The notes below the pieces were generated by a model. The model did no database searches, was not told the origin of the DNA, and saw only the letters and a program-made list of their open reading frames with translations. A stretch of DNA of 42,635 bases. It comes from Paracoccaceae bacterium. Lineage in GTDB: Bacteria; Pseudomonadota; Alphaproteobacteria; Rhodobacterales; Rhodobacteraceae. A program made the translations under genes and the position numbers. The stretch is taken from positions 1 through 42,635 of the forward strand of contig JAABTV010000030.1 of assembly GCA_011389685.1 (NCBI GenBank), given 5' to 3'. Shown piece after piece: positions 32,187-41,314 of this stretch; position 1 is the stretch's first letter, and every line of letters begins with the position of its first letter.

Positions 32187-35100
32187 ATGAGAGAGACCAG
32201 GATTACGGATAACGCAAGAACACCACGCGATGACCGGGCGCCCCGGGAGGCATCGGAAGGGCGTGACACGACACCCGGTGCGACGCAAGCAACGCGGCCG
32301 CGCAGGTTGCGGCGGCGGGTGGGCGTCATGGCTCTGATCGTGACCGCCGTGCTGGGGCTGGGGCTGGGCATTGCCATGCTGGCATTGATCGGACGTCCGG
32401 TCGCGTTGCCGGATTGGGCCCGTGCGCGTATCGAGGCCCAGGTGAACACCCAGCTCGGGGACGTGCGGATCACGCTTGGCGATGTCGCGCTGGTGATCGA
32501 GGACGGGTTCCAGCCGCGCGTTCATCTGCGTGACGTGCGGCTGCGCGATGCCCAAGGGCGCCACGTTCTGAGCCTGTCGGATGTCGAGAGCACATTCGCC
32601 TTGCGCCCCTTGTTGTCCGGGAAATTCCGACCTCGGCACCTGTGGTTGAATGGGATGCAGCTTTTGCTCAGGCGGGATGCCGATGGACAGGTCGGGCTCA
32701 GCTTCGGCGAGATGCCGAGCGCGACCCGGCGGGCGGCGGATTTCGCGGGTCTGGCCGCGCAGTTCGACGCCTTTCTGGACCTGCCGATGCTGTCGGGCTT
32801 CGAAACGCTGGCGGCCGACGGCTTGACCTTGCGATACGAGGATGCCCGGGCGGGGCGGGTCTGGACCTTTGATGGCGGACGGGTCGACGTCGCCCGGCCC
32901 GGTGGACGCAAGGGTCAGGAATTGACGGTCCGCGGCGATTTCGCGCTTTTGGGCGGGCGTGACTATGCCTCCACGGTCGAAGTGAGCTATCGCGGGCGGC
33001 TTGACACGCCGGAGGCCACCTTCGGGGTCTCGTTCGAGGATCTCGATACCGGCGATATCGCCGAGCAATCCGCGGCGCTCTTGTGGCTCAACGTGTTGCG
33101 GGCGCCGATTTCAGGTGCGTTGCGGGCCTCGACCGATGAAGAGGGAAATCTCGGGCCGCTGAGTGCCACGCTGCGAATCGGTGCGGGGGTCTTGCAACCG
33201 AGCGACGCAACGCGCCCGATCCCGTTCCGGCAGGCCCAAACCTATTTCACATATGATCCGCGCAGCCAGATCATGCAGCTCGACGAAGTGTCAGTCGACA
33301 GCGCGTGGGGGAGCGCGCGGGCTGACGGACAGGTCATCGTCGGCGATCCGGCCGATGCGGGGAGCGATGGCAGCGGGGGGTGGCCGAGTCAGTTCATCAC
33401 GCAATTGCGGTTGAGCGAGATCATGGTCAACCCCGACGGAGTTTTCGCCTCGCCCGTGACATTGACAAATGCCACGGCCGATCTGCGCTTGCAGCTTGAG
33501 CCGTTCCAGCTGAGCCTTGGGGAGATGACGGTGCGCGATGGCGCGCGGCGGCTGGTCTTGTCGGGCGATCTGCGCGCGCCTGACGCGGGCTGGAACCTGT
33601 CGCTGAATGGGCGGATGAACCACCTGACACCGGAGCGTTTGCTCGATCTCTGGCCCGAGCGGGTGATCCCGCGAACCCGGGACTGGGTTGCCGAGCATGT
33701 CCTTGCAGGGGCTGCGCAGAACATTCAGCTGGGATTGAAGGCGGCGCAGGACAGCGATCCCGACCTATATCTCGGCTTCGAGTTCGATCAGGTCGATACC
33801 CTGTTCAGTAGGACGATGCCGCCGGTTCGCGGGGCGAGCGGGCATGCGACGCTCATTCGCAATGTTCTCACGTTGAGTGCGAGGGGCGGGAAGATCACCG
33901 CCCCGTTGGGAGGCAATATCGACGTTGCCGGGACGGTTTTCCAGATCCCCGATGTGCGCGATCGCCAGGGTCTGGGGGTCGTGGACCTGAAGACGAAGGC
34001 CACGATCACCGCGACCTTGTCGCTTCTCGACATCGAACCGCTGGGATTGCTGCGAAAAGCCGGGCAGGAGGTGACGATGGCCGATGGTCAGGCCGAGGGG
34101 TCGGGCCGGATCACCTTTCCGCGCAAACCCGATGTGCCGATCGAGGATATCGAATATGACCTCAACGGGACATTGCGGAACGTGCGCAGCGAAAGCCTTG
34201 TGCCGGGGCATGTCCTTGCGGCGCCGCTCCTGAATGTGCGGGCGGCCGACACTGAGCTGCGGGTGAACGGGAAAGGCCGGATCGGGCAGGTGCCCTTTGA
34301 AGGTCGTTTTCTGGGGTCGCTGGGTAAAGAGACCCAGGGCAGAAGCACGATCGAGGGCTGGGTCGAGCTGTCGCAGACCTTCGTCGATCAGTTTGGCCTG
34401 GGACTTCCGCCCGGGACGGTGCGGGGTGCCGCGCGTGGCGATGTGACGATCGGGTTGCGGCGCGATCAACCGGCCGAGTTCACGCTGATGTCCGACCTGT
34501 CCGGATTGAGCCTGCGGATCCCCGAGATCGGCTGGTCGATAAGCGAGCCGGCGACCGGGCGTTTGCGGGTGTCCGGTCAGTTGGGGGATCCGGTCGAGAT
34601 CCCAGCAATCGCACTGGATGCGCCGGGGCTGAATGCGACGGGACGACTCGAACTCGGGCCGAACGGGGTGTTCCGCTCCGCCACATTCGAGCGGGTGCGC
34701 GCGGGCAATTGGCTGGATGCATCGGTGACGCTCAAAGAGCGGGGCGCCGGGCGCTCGCCGGAAATCCGCATCAGCGGGGGGACAGTCGATCTCAGCCAGA
34801 CCGAGATTGGCAGCGGCACGGGGGCGGGCAGTCAGAACAGGGGCGGGCCGATCCAGGCGACGCTCGACCGGCTGAAGATCAGCAATGCGATTGCGCTCAC
34901 CGGGTTTCGCGGCGAGTTTTCGAGCGAGAACGGCCTGGACGGATCGTTCACCGGCAGAGTCAACGGTGGGGCCGAGGTGACAGGCCGGGTGATTCCGCGA
35001 TCCGGGCGCAGTGCGTTTCGCATCCTGTCGCAGGATGCGGGCGGGGTGTTGAAATCGGCGGGGTTGTTGAGAAACGCTCATGGCGGGAATCTCGACCTGA

Positions 35101-35582
35101 CCCTGGTGCCCGCGGCCGGGCCGGGCAGCTTTGATGGAACGCTGAAGATCGAGAACATCCGACTGCGCGAGGCCCCGGCGATGGCCGCGCTTCTGAATGC
35201 GATCAGCGTCGTGGGGCTTCTGGAACAGTTGAGTGGCAATGGCATCCTGTTCTCGGATGTCGATGCGCGGTTTCGCCTGGCCCCGGATCAGGTCACGCTG
35301 CTGCGATCGAGCGCGGTGGGCGCGTCGCTGGGCATATCCATGGATGGCTATTACTATTTCGACAGTGGAACGATGCGGTTTCAGGGTGTGCTCTCGCCGC
35401 TCTACATGCTCAACGCTGTCGGCCAGATCCTGACGCGGCGGGGCGAGGGGTTGATCGGGTTCAATTTCCGACTGCTGGGCACACCCGATGCTCCGCGGGT
35501 GCGGGTCAATCCCTTTTCGCTGTTGACCCCGGGCATGTTCCGCGAGATTTTCCGCCGCCCGGTGCCAGAGGTGACTCAGTAA
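32187..35582 (+). CDS. AsmA/YhdP-like (DUF3971) envelope protein
   Basis: A very long protein (1131 residues). A disordered basic N-terminus is followed by one membrane helix (about residues 46-68) and then an extended periplasmic part built of repeated beta strands. The DUF3971-type region is central, and the C-terminal end ([58 protein letters not shown]) matches the AsmA-like C-terminal domain. Relatives YhdP, TamB and YdbH are bridge-like lipid-transport proteins that move phospholipid to the outer membrane. Ribosome binding site is weak. It is followed by queA after only a few bases; the pairing may be transcriptional only. Confidence 0.87.
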   Translation: MRETRITDNARTPRDDRAPREASEGRDTTPGATQATRPRRLRRRVGVMALIVTAVLGLGLGIAMLALIGRPVALPDWARARIEAQVNTQLGDVRITLGDVALVIEDGFQPRVHLRDVRLRDAQGRHVLSLSDVESTFALRPLLSGKFRPRHLWLNGMQLLLRRDADGQVGLSFGEMPSATRRAADFAGLAAQFDAFLDLPMLSGFETLAADGLTLRYEDARAGRVWTFDGGRVDVARPGGRKGQELTVRGDFALLGGRDYASTVEVSYRGRLDTPEATFGVSFEDLDTGDIAEQSAALLWLNVLRAPISGALRASTDEEGNLGPLSATLRIGAGVLQPSDATRPIPFRQAQTYFTYDPRSQIMQLDEVSVDSAWGSARADGQVIVGDPADAGSDGSGGWPSQFITQLRLSEIMVNPDGVFASPVTLTNATADLRLQLEPFQLSLGEMTVRDGARRLVLSGDLRAPDAGWNLSLNGRMNHLTPERLLDLWPERVIPRTRDWVAEHVLAGAAQNIQLGLKAAQDSDPDLYLGFEFDQVDTLFSRTMPPVRGASGHATLIRNVLTLSARGGKITAPLGGNIDVAGTVFQIPDVRDRQGLGVVDLKTKATITATLSLLDIEPLGLLRKAGQEVTMADGQAEGSGRITFPRKPDVPIEDIEYDLNGTLRNVRSESLVPGHVLAAPLLNVRAADTELRVNGKGRIGQVPFEGRFLGSLGKETQGRSTIEGWVELSQTFVDQFGLGLPPGTVRGAARGDVTIGLRRDQPAEFTLMSDLSGLSLRIPEIGWSISEPATGRLRVSGQLGDPVEIPAIALDAPGLNATGRLELGPNGVFRSATFERVRAGNWLDASVTLKERGAGRSPEIRISGGTVDLSQTEIGSGTGAGSQNRGGPIQATLDRLKISNAIALTGFRGEFSSENGLDGSFTGRVNGGAEVTGRVIPRSGRSAFRILSQDAGGVLKSAGLLRNAHGGNLDLTLVPAAGPGSFDGTLKIENIRLREAPAMAALLNAISVVGLLEQLSGNGILFSDVDARFRLAPDQVTLLRSSAVGASLGISMDGYYYFDSGTMRFQGVLSPLYMLNAVGQILTRRGEGLIGFNFRLLGTPDAPRVRVNPFSLLTPGMFREIFRRPVPEVTQ

Positions 35583-35587
35583 CCCCC

Positions 35588-36643
35588 ATGAAGCTTTCCG
35601 AATTCGATTTCGATCTGCCCGAGGGGCTGATCGCCACGCGGCCGGCGAACCCGCGGTCGTCGGCCCGGCTTTTGGTGGCCGAGGGGGCGCGGATCACCGA
35701 TGCGGTGGTGCGGGATCTGCCTGACTGGCTGCGCTCGGGTGACCGGCTGATCCTGAATGACACCAAGGTCATTCCCGCGCGGCTCTCTGGCCAGCGGGTG
35801 CGGCTGGGCGCGGGCGGCGAAAGCCGGGCGGGCATGGAGGTCACGCTGCTTGAGCCGCGCCCTGGAGGGCGCTGGGCCGCGCTGATCAAGCCGCTGCGCA
35901 AGCTGCGCGAGGGCGAGCGGATCGAGTTCGGCGCCGGTCTCTCGGCGCAATGCATGGAAAAGTCGGACGGGCAGGCGGTGCTGGAATTCAACCTTTCGGG
36001 CGGGGATTTCGACGCGGCGCTGGAACAGGCGGGGGCGATGCCCTTGCCGCCCTATATCGAGGCGCGGCGCAAGGCCGATGCGCGCGACAAGCACGACTAT
36101 CAGACTGTCTGGGCGCGCAGGCGCGGCGCGGTGGCGGCCCCGACGGCGAGCCTGCATTTTGATGACGATCTGTTGCAACGGTTGGCGGCCAAGGGCGTGC
36201 AGTTCTCGCATGTGACCCTGCATGTGGGGGCGGGCACGTTTCTGCCGGTCAAGGTGGATGACGTGCGCCAGCACAGGATGCATGCCGAATGGGGCGAGGT
36301 GAGCGAAAACGCCGCGCGGGAGATCGCGCAGACCCGCGCCGGTGGCGGGCGGATCATTCCTGTGGGCACGACGGCGCTGCGCCTGATCGAGACGGCGGCG
36401 CGCGACAATGGTGCGATTGCCCCTTGGCAAGGGGAAACGGATATCTTCATCTATCCCGGCTTCACGTTCCGCGTGAGCGATGCGCTGATGACCAATTTCC
36501 ACCTGCCGAAATCGACCTTGATGATGCTTGTCTCGGCGCTTATGGGGCGCGAGCGGATAATGCGGATTTATGCCCACGCGGTTGAAGAACGCTATCGCTT
36601 CTTTTCGTATGGGGATGCGTCGCTTTTGATCCCCGGGGAGTGA
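35588..36643 (+). CDS. queA: tRNA preQ1(34) S-adenosylmethionine ribosyltransferase-isomerase
   Basis: A 351-residue QueA, which transfers and isomerises the ribosyl part of SAM onto preQ1 in the tRNA wobble position, the penultimate step of queuosine formation. Family blocks: [18 protein letters not shown] and RSSARLLV at the N terminus, [48 protein letters not shown] [20 protein letters not shown] and [19 protein letters not shown]. Length is normal. It starts six bases after the stop of the AsmA-like gene and precedes an MFS gene. Confidence 0.97.
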   Translation: MKLSEFDFDLPEGLIATRPANPRSSARLLVAEGARITDAVVRDLPDWLRSGDRLILNDTKVIPARLSGQRVRLGAGGESRAGMEVTLLEPRPGGRWAALIKPLRKLREGERIEFGAGLSAQCMEKSDGQAVLEFNLSGGDFDAALEQAGAMPLPPYIEARRKADARDKHDYQTVWARRRGAVAAPTASLHFDDDLLQRLAAKGVQFSHVTLHVGAGTFLPVKVDDVRQHRMHAEWGEVSENAAREIAQTRAGGGRIIPVGTTALRLIETAARDNGAIAPWQGETDIFIYPGFTFRVSDALMTNFHLPKSTLMMLVSALMGRERIMRIYAHAVEERYRFFSYGDASLLIPGE

Positions 36644-36725
36644 AAACGGCATCGGCAGGTCGGCTTGGTGCCTGACGCCGGGTGTGCCGGTGTGGCATGG
36701 CATTGCAAGAGGCAAGGGAAAAGAC

Positions 36726-37973
36726 ATGTTCCAGGTTCTGACATCCATCTGGGCCCTGTTGCTGGGCATGATGCTGCTGATGGTCGGCAACGGCCTTCAG
36801 GGCACCCTTCTGGGTGTGCGCGGCGGCATCGAGGGGTTTTCGGCAGTCGAGATGTCGGTCGTTATGTCGGCCTATTTCGTGGGGTTCCTTGGAGGGTCGC
36901 GCCTCACGCCCGAGTTGATCCGCAGGGTGGGGCATGTGCGGGTGTTCGCGGCGCTGGCCTCGTTCATCTCGGCGATCCTGGTGCTTTATGCAGTCTGGGC
37001 CAACCCGTGGTTCTGGACGGTGTTGCGGGTGGTGATCGGCTTTTGTTTTTCGGGCGTCTATGTCACTGCCGAAAGCTGGCTCAACAACGCGGCCAGGAAT
37101 GACACGCGGGGCAAGGCGCTGTCGCTTTACATGATGGTTCAGATGATCGGGATCGTCGCGGCGCAAGGTTTGCTTCTGGTGGCAGACCCGGCGGGGTTCA
37201 TCCTGTTCATCATCCCTTCGGTTCTGGTGTCGATCTCCTTCGCCCCGATCCTGTTGTCGATCGCGCCGACGCCGGCCTTTGAAAGCATCAAGCCGATGAG
37301 CCTGAGACAGCTTTACAGCATCTCGCCACTTGGCATCGTCGGCATGTTCCTGCTGGGCAGCGTGTTCTCGGCCCAGTTCGGCATGGGTGCGGTTTACGGG
37401 GCAGAGGCCGGGCTGACGCTGGTGCAGATCTCGATGTTCGTTTCGTCCTTCTACGTGGGCGCGACGGTGTTCCAGTATCCGCTGGGCTGGGTTTCGGACA
37501 GGATGGATCGTCGTATCCTGATCCTGGCGGTTTCGGTTCTGGGCGGGTTGGGTGCGATCATCGGCTTTGGTTTTGGCGGTGCCTTTCCCGCGCTTCTGGT
37601 TGCGGCCTTCATGATCGGTGGCACGTCGAACCCGCTCTATTCGCTGCTGCTCGCCTATACCAATGATCTCGTGGATCTTGAAGACATGGCCGCAGTGTCG
37701 GGTGGGCTCGTTTTCGTCAATGGGCTGGGGGCGATTGCCGGGCCGCTGGTCACCGGCTGGATGATGGGGATGATGGGCGCGCCGGGGTATTTCCTGTTCC
37801 TTGGCGTCCTGCTTTTCGCGCTGGCGGGCTATGCTGGTTGGCGGATGACCCGGCGCCCGGCACCTGCGGTCGAGGATACGAGTTCCTATGCGCCCGTCTC
37901 GATGTCGACCTCGCCGGTTGCGGTAAAGATCGCGGTCGAAGAAATGGACGAGCAGGAAACCGCCGAGTCCTGA
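36726..37973 (+). CDS. MFS transporter (YcaD-like)
   Basis: A 415-residue major-facilitator protein with twelve predicted membrane segments. The hallmarks are GSRLTPELIRRVGHVRVFAA (a variant of the loop 2-3 motif), ESWLNNAARNDTRGKALSLY in the first half, characteristic of the YcaD-type subgroup, and GWVSDRMDRR in the second half. A hydrophilic tail of about 40 residues (Thr/Ser/Val/Glu rich) extends into the cytoplasm. The transported compound is unknown. The start MFQVLTS is favoured by AAGGGAAAAGAC; an in-frame ATG 42 bases upstream would add a non-family peptide. Confidence 0.9.
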   Translation: MFQVLTSIWALLLGMMLLMVGNGLQGTLLGVRGGIEGFSAVEMSVVMSAYFVGFLGGSRLTPELIRRVGHVRVFAALASFISAILVLYAVWANPWFWTVLRVVIGFCFSGVYVTAESWLNNAARNDTRGKALSLYMMVQMIGIVAAQGLLLVADPAGFILFIIPSVLVSISFAPILLSIAPTPAFESIKPMSLRQLYSISPLGIVGMFLLGSVFSAQFGMGAVYGAEAGLTLVQISMFVSSFYVGATVFQYPLGWVSDRMDRRILILAVSVLGGLGAIIGFGFGGAFPALLVAAFMIGGTSNPLYSLLLAYTNDLVDLEDMAAVSGGLVFVNGLGAIAGPLVTGWMMGMMGAPGYFLFLGVLLFALAGYAGWRMTRRPAPAVEDTSSYAPVSMSTSPVAVKIAVEEMDEQETAES

Positions 37974-37974
37974 A

Positions 37975-37991
37975 ATGTCGTAAATCGACAT
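37975..37991. promoter_or_regulatory. perfect palindrome after MFS gene
   Basis: ATGTCG-TAAAT-CGACAT, three bases beyond the MFS stop and about 85 bp before the DUF924 start. It lacks a T run, so an operator for the DUF924 gene is more likely than a terminator. Binding protein unknown. Confidence 0.35.
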
Positions 37992-38075
37992 AAATCTTTA
38001 CTGTTCATAACCGAAAGAAGATGTGTAACGTTTTCATGTCAATGGGGGATCGGTCTTGGGTGAGGAGATGGACCA

Positions 38076-38660
38076 ATGAGTGACCCGAAAGAGATCTTGG
38101 ACTTCTGGCTTGATGAAATCGGGCCGGAGCATTGGTATAATGCATCTGATGCCCTGGATCAAGAGATACGAGACCGGTTCATGCAGATGTGGAAAGATGC
38201 GCGGACCGGCACCTATTCGCTCTGGCTAACCTATCCCAGCGGTGTCCTCGCTTACATCATCCTGTTGGACCAGTTCCCGCGCAACATGTTCCGCGGCTCG
38301 GGCGAGGCGTTCGCGACGGATCGTATCGCGCTTGCCGCGGCCAAGGCGGCGATTCACAAGGGCTGGGATCTGAAGATCGACGAGCCTGTGCGGCAGTTCT
38401 TTTACCTGCCCCTGATGCATTCGGAAAACCTCTGCGACCAGGAGCATTGTGTTCGGCTGATGAAGCAGCGCATGCCCGCCGCAGGTGAAGGCAACCTGCT
38501 GCATGCACGGGCGCATCGCGAGGTGATCCGGCGCTTCGGGCGCTTTCCCTATCGAAACGATGCGCTGGCGCGCGCGACCACGGCGCAAGAACGTGCCTAT
38601 GTGGAAAGCGGTGGGTATGGATCGACCGTGAAAGCATTGCAACAGGCCGCCGCGGCCTGA
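38076..38660 (+). CDS. DUF924 family protein
   Basis: A 194-residue helical protein of the DUF924 (TPR-like) family. The signature EILDFWLDEIGPEHWYNASD opens the protein, and the core LDQFPRNMFRGSGEAFATD and RQFFYLPLMHSENLCDQEH are unmistakable. The family is widespread, has unknown function and no catalytic motif is evident. Ribosome binding site GAGGAG. It stands alone, downstream of the MFS gene and upstream of lpdA. Confidence 0.9.
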   Translation: MSDPKEILDFWLDEIGPEHWYNASDALDQEIRDRFMQMWKDARTGTYSLWLTYPSGVLAYIILLDQFPRNMFRGSGEAFATDRIALAAAKAAIHKGWDLKIDEPVRQFFYLPLMHSENLCDQEHCVRLMKQRMPAAGEGNLLHARAHREVIRRFGRFPYRNDALARATTAQERAYVESGGYGSTVKALQQAAAA

Positions 38661-38740
38661 TCTTCTTTCGTCCCGCGACATGCAGGAATTGTGACCGGGC
38701 CAAGACCATGTGCCCGGGCGCGTTGTGATGCCCGGAGACA

Positions 38741-38760
38741 TAGTTTAGTGTCAAACTAAA
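38741..38760. promoter_or_regulatory. operator candidate before lpdA
   Basis: Two overlapping inverted repeats: TAGTTT-AGTGTC-AAACTA and TTTAGT-GTCAA-ACTAAA. The AT-rich site stands out from its GC-rich surroundings and lies about 22 bp before the lpdA ATG, a position suited to repression. Size and symmetry resemble MarR-type operators; no regulator gene is adjacent. Confidence 0.45.
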
Positions 38761-38781
38761 TTTGGAATCGGAGTGAGGCCC

Positions 38782-40176
38782 ATGGCAGGCAAGGCATTTG
38801 ACATGATCGTGATCGGGGCCGGGCCCGGCGGCTATGTGGCCGCGATCCGGGGGGCGCAGTTGGGCATGTCGGTGGCGATCGTGGAACGCGAGCATATGGG
38901 GGGCATCTGCCTCAACTGGGGTTGCATCCCGACCAAGGCGCTCCTGCGGTCGGCGGAGGTTTTCCACCTGATGCATCGCGCCAAGGAGTTCGGCCTTTCG
39001 GTTGAGAAGCCGGGGTTTGATCTCGACGCGGTGGTGAAGCGGTCGCGCGGGGTGGCCAAGCAACTCAATTCCGGGGTCACGCATCTTTTGAAGAAGAACA
39101 AGGTGACCGCGATGATGGGCGAGGCGCGCCTGACCGGCAAGGGCAAGGTCACGGTCAAGACCGACAAGGGCGAAGAGGAATTGACCGGCAAGTCCATCGT
39201 GCTGGCCACTGGAGCGCGCGCGCGCGAGTTGCCCGGTCTCGAGGCGGATGGCGATCTGGTCTGGACTTATCGCCATGCGCTGGAACCGCCACGGATGCCG
39301 AAGAAATTGCTGGTCATCGGGTCGGGGGCCATCGGGATCGAGTTTGCGAGTTTCTTCAACACTTTGGGCGCGGAAACCTCGGTGGTCGAGGTGATGGAGC
39401 GCATCCTGCCGGTCGAGGATGAAGAGATTGCCGGTTTCGCGAAAAAGCAGTTCGAGAAACAGGGCATGACCATCATGGAAGGCGCCATGGTCAAGCAGCT
39501 CGACCGTGGCAAGGGCAAGGTGACCGCCCATATCGAGACCAAAGGAAAGGTTGAGAAACAGGAATTTGACAGTGTGATCTCGGCGGTGGGGATCGTGGGT
39601 AATGTCGAAGGGCTGGGGCTTGAAGAACTGGGCGTCAAGATCGACCGCAGCCATGTGGTGGTGGATGAATACTGCCGCACCGGCGTTGAGGGTATTTACG
39701 CGATCGGAGACGTCGCGGGCGCGCCGTGGTTGGCGCACAAGGCCAGCCACGAGGGCGTGACGGTGGCCGAGTTGATCGCCGGGCGGAAGCCGCACCCGGT
39801 GCGCCCCGAGAGCATCGCGGGCTGCACCTATTGCCACCCGCAGATCGCCAGCGTGGGCCTGACCGAGGCCCAGGCTAAAGAGGCCGGTCACGAGATCAAG
39901 GTCGGCCGTTTCCCGTTCATCGGCAACGGCAAGGCCATCGCGCTGGGGGAATCGGAAGGCATGGTGAAAACGGTGTTCGATGCCACGACCGGCGAACTTC
40001 TGGGTGCGCATATGGTCGGCGCCGAGGTGACCGAATTGATCCAGGGCTATGTGGTTGGCCGGACGCTGGAAACCACCGAAGAGGAATTGATGCACACGGT
40101 TTTTCCGCACCCGACACTGTCCGAGATGATGCATGAAAGCGTGCTGGATGCCTATGATCGGGCGATCCACTTCTGA
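38782..40176 (+). CDS. lpdA: dihydrolipoyl dehydrogenase
   Basis: A 464-residue FAD-disulfide oxidoreductase, the E3 subunit of 2-oxoacid dehydrogenase complexes. FAD motif IGAGPGGYVAAIRGAQLG, redox-active disulfide Cys43-Cys48 in GGICLNWGCIPTKA, NAD motif VIGSGAIGIEFASFF, second FAD motif IYAIGDVAG and the C-terminal His-Glu pair in HPTLSEMMHE are all intact. No E1 or E2 gene lies next to it, so the partner complex is elsewhere. The start is ATG with GGAGTGAGG upstream; a nearby GTG is less likely. A palindromic operator candidate overlaps the promoter zone. Confidence 0.96.
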   Translation: MAGKAFDMIVIGAGPGGYVAAIRGAQLGMSVAIVEREHMGGICLNWGCIPTKALLRSAEVFHLMHRAKEFGLSVEKPGFDLDAVVKRSRGVAKQLNSGVTHLLKKNKVTAMMGEARLTGKGKVTVKTDKGEEELTGKSIVLATGARARELPGLEADGDLVWTYRHALEPPRMPKKLLVIGSGAIGIEFASFFNTLGAETSVVEVMERILPVEDEEIAGFAKKQFEKQGMTIMEGAMVKQLDRGKGKVTAHIETKGKVEKQEFDSVISAVGIVGNVEGLGLEELGVKIDRSHVVVDEYCRTGVEGIYAIGDVAGAPWLAHKASHEGVTVAELIAGRKPHPVRPESIAGCTYCHPQIASVGLTEAQAKEAGHEIKVGRFPFIGNGKAIALGESEGMVKTVFDATTGELLGAHMVGAEVTELIQGYVVGRTLETTEEELMHTVFPHPTLSEMMHESVLDAYDRAIHF

Positions 40177-40239
40177 GGCGTGCCGAAAGGGGCAGGCTGA
40201 GCGGAAGCCTGAACAGGATCGTGTGCAAGAACCAGCCGC

Positions 40240-40760
40240 GGCTGGATCAAATCGCTCGGCCCGGACACACTCGACGCCGCCGCGATCTCCGGCAGGCGGG
40301 GCAGATGTTCGCTTTTCGCTCCTATCGCCGTTTTCGCTACCCCGAGCATGACATCTGCAAGGGGCCATTCCCGGACGCGAAAGGGCGGGTGCGCCAATTC
40401 GATCTGAGTCTGGCCAACCAGCCAGGCATGGGAACACCTGGAGTGGCTCTACATGGCCACGGTCAACGTGTTGGACATCCTGCGACCGGGCGGGCATTCC
40501 TGACTTGCGGTGCCGTTCCACATTTCCTTTCATGGCGACCCGGTGGATTGTTCGAGCGGGTCGGCGCGTGCGCTGAAGCCCCTGTTGATCGAGGCCGTTT
40601 TCGCACCCGATGACATCAAGGCCGCGCAACGGGGCAACCGGGCGGCGGCACGCAATTTCGAGAAGGACTGGCCGCCGACATACGATCCCGACCGGGACGA
40701 TCTGACCAACGGTCAAAATTTCCCCATATGTTCCAACGCCTTGGCCCGGAAACCTAAAGT
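40240..40760 (+). pseudogene. broken SAM-dependent methyltransferase gene
   Basis: Pieces of one class I methyltransferase follow in order but in different frames. MFAFRSYRRFRYPEHDIC and QFDLSLANQ are in one frame. After a frameshift near 40420 come AWEHLEWLYMATVNVLDIL and RPGGHS, then an in-frame TGA at 40501-40503 (probably from a Trp codon), then LAVPFHISFHGDPVDCSSG, LLIEAVFAPDDIKAAQRGN and FPICSNALARKP. An earlier part (DTLDAAAISGR) lies in yet another frame. At least two frameshifts and one nonsense codon make it non-functional. It is between lpdA and the convergent rhodanese gene and ends just before the latter. Confidence 0.82.
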
Positions 40761-40766
40761 TCCGGA

Positions 40767-41129
40767 TTACGTGCTTTCTGTGGTGCCGCCGCCGCGCACC
40801 CAATCCCTCAATCCGCCTAGGTTGCGCACATCCTTGAAGCCCAGCCGCGAGAGCAACTGCCCGGCCGAGGACGAGCGCGCGCCCGTGGCACAGTAAAGCA
40901 CGACCGTCTTGTCGGGATCGAGGGACCGGTCGAACTCGGGGTGGCTCGGGTCGCATTTCGATCGCAAAAGCATCATTGGTATGTGTTTTGCCCCCCTAGC
41001 TTTGCCGGTCGCGGCGACTTCGCCCATTTCGCGTATGTCGATCACCGTGATCAATCCGTCGCGTGCAGCCTTGACGGCTTCGGTCGGGTCGATACGCTCG
41101 ACCCTGTTGCCCATGAAAAGGCCGAACAT
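40767..41129 (-). CDS. rhodanese-domain sulfurtransferase
   Basis: A 120-residue single-domain rhodanese. The active-site loop CATGAR (in VVLYCATGARSSSAG) carries the persulfide-forming Cys; VIDIREMGEVAATGKARGA and the final GFKDVRNLGGLRDW are the conserved flanks. There is no signal peptide, so it is cytosolic. Start choice: ATG giving MFGLFMGNRV, seven bases from GGAGG; an ATG two codons upstream sits directly on that ribosome binding site. A perfect TAACATTC-N8-GAATGTTA repeat upstream matches the SqrR/BigR-type sulfide-responsive operator, so a role in sulfide or persulfide handling is likely. Confidence 0.92.
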   Translation of the reverse strand: MFGLFMGNRVERIDPTEAVKAARDGLITVIDIREMGEVAATGKARGAKHIPMMLLRSKCDPSHPEFDRSLDPDKTVVLYCATGARSSSAGQLLSRLGFKDVRNLGGLRDWVRGGGTTEST

Positions 41130-41184
41130 GGCCATCCTCCGATTCACTGTTTCGAAATGGCATGAGTGCCTTGACACTGCCATC

Positions 41185-41208
41185 TAACATTCCGAAAATA
41201 GAATGTTA
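41185..41208. promoter_or_regulatory. SqrR/BigR-type operator
   Basis: The inverted repeat TAACATTC-N8-GAATGTTA contains the ATTC-N8-GAAT motif reported for the persulfide-sensing ArsR-type repressor SqrR of Rhodobacter capsulatus. It is 56 bp upstream of the rhodanese start. The regulator gene is not in the window. Confidence 0.7.
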
Positions 41209-41234
41209 AGTGGCAAGATGCGAAATTCTGACAT

Positions 41235-41249
41235 GTTCGATCTTTGTTC
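41235..41249 (+). promoter_or_regulatory. LexA (SOS) box before uvrA
   Basis: GTTC-GATCTTT-GTTC is an exact match to the direct-repeat GTTC-N7-GTTC LexA site of alphaproteobacteria, 66 bp before the uvrA start. It implies DNA-damage induction of uvrA. Confidence 0.85.
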
Positions 41250-41314
41250 TCATTTTTCGGTTGGCACTATGGCATGGTGTGACTATCTGTTAAGCGGTCT
41301 GTTGGGGGCATGTG

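Noticed and set aside
38257..40956. 899-codon open frame on the minus strand
   Set aside because: It lies opposite DUF924, lpdA and the methyltransferase remnant; His/Arg/Pro-rich composition without any domain.
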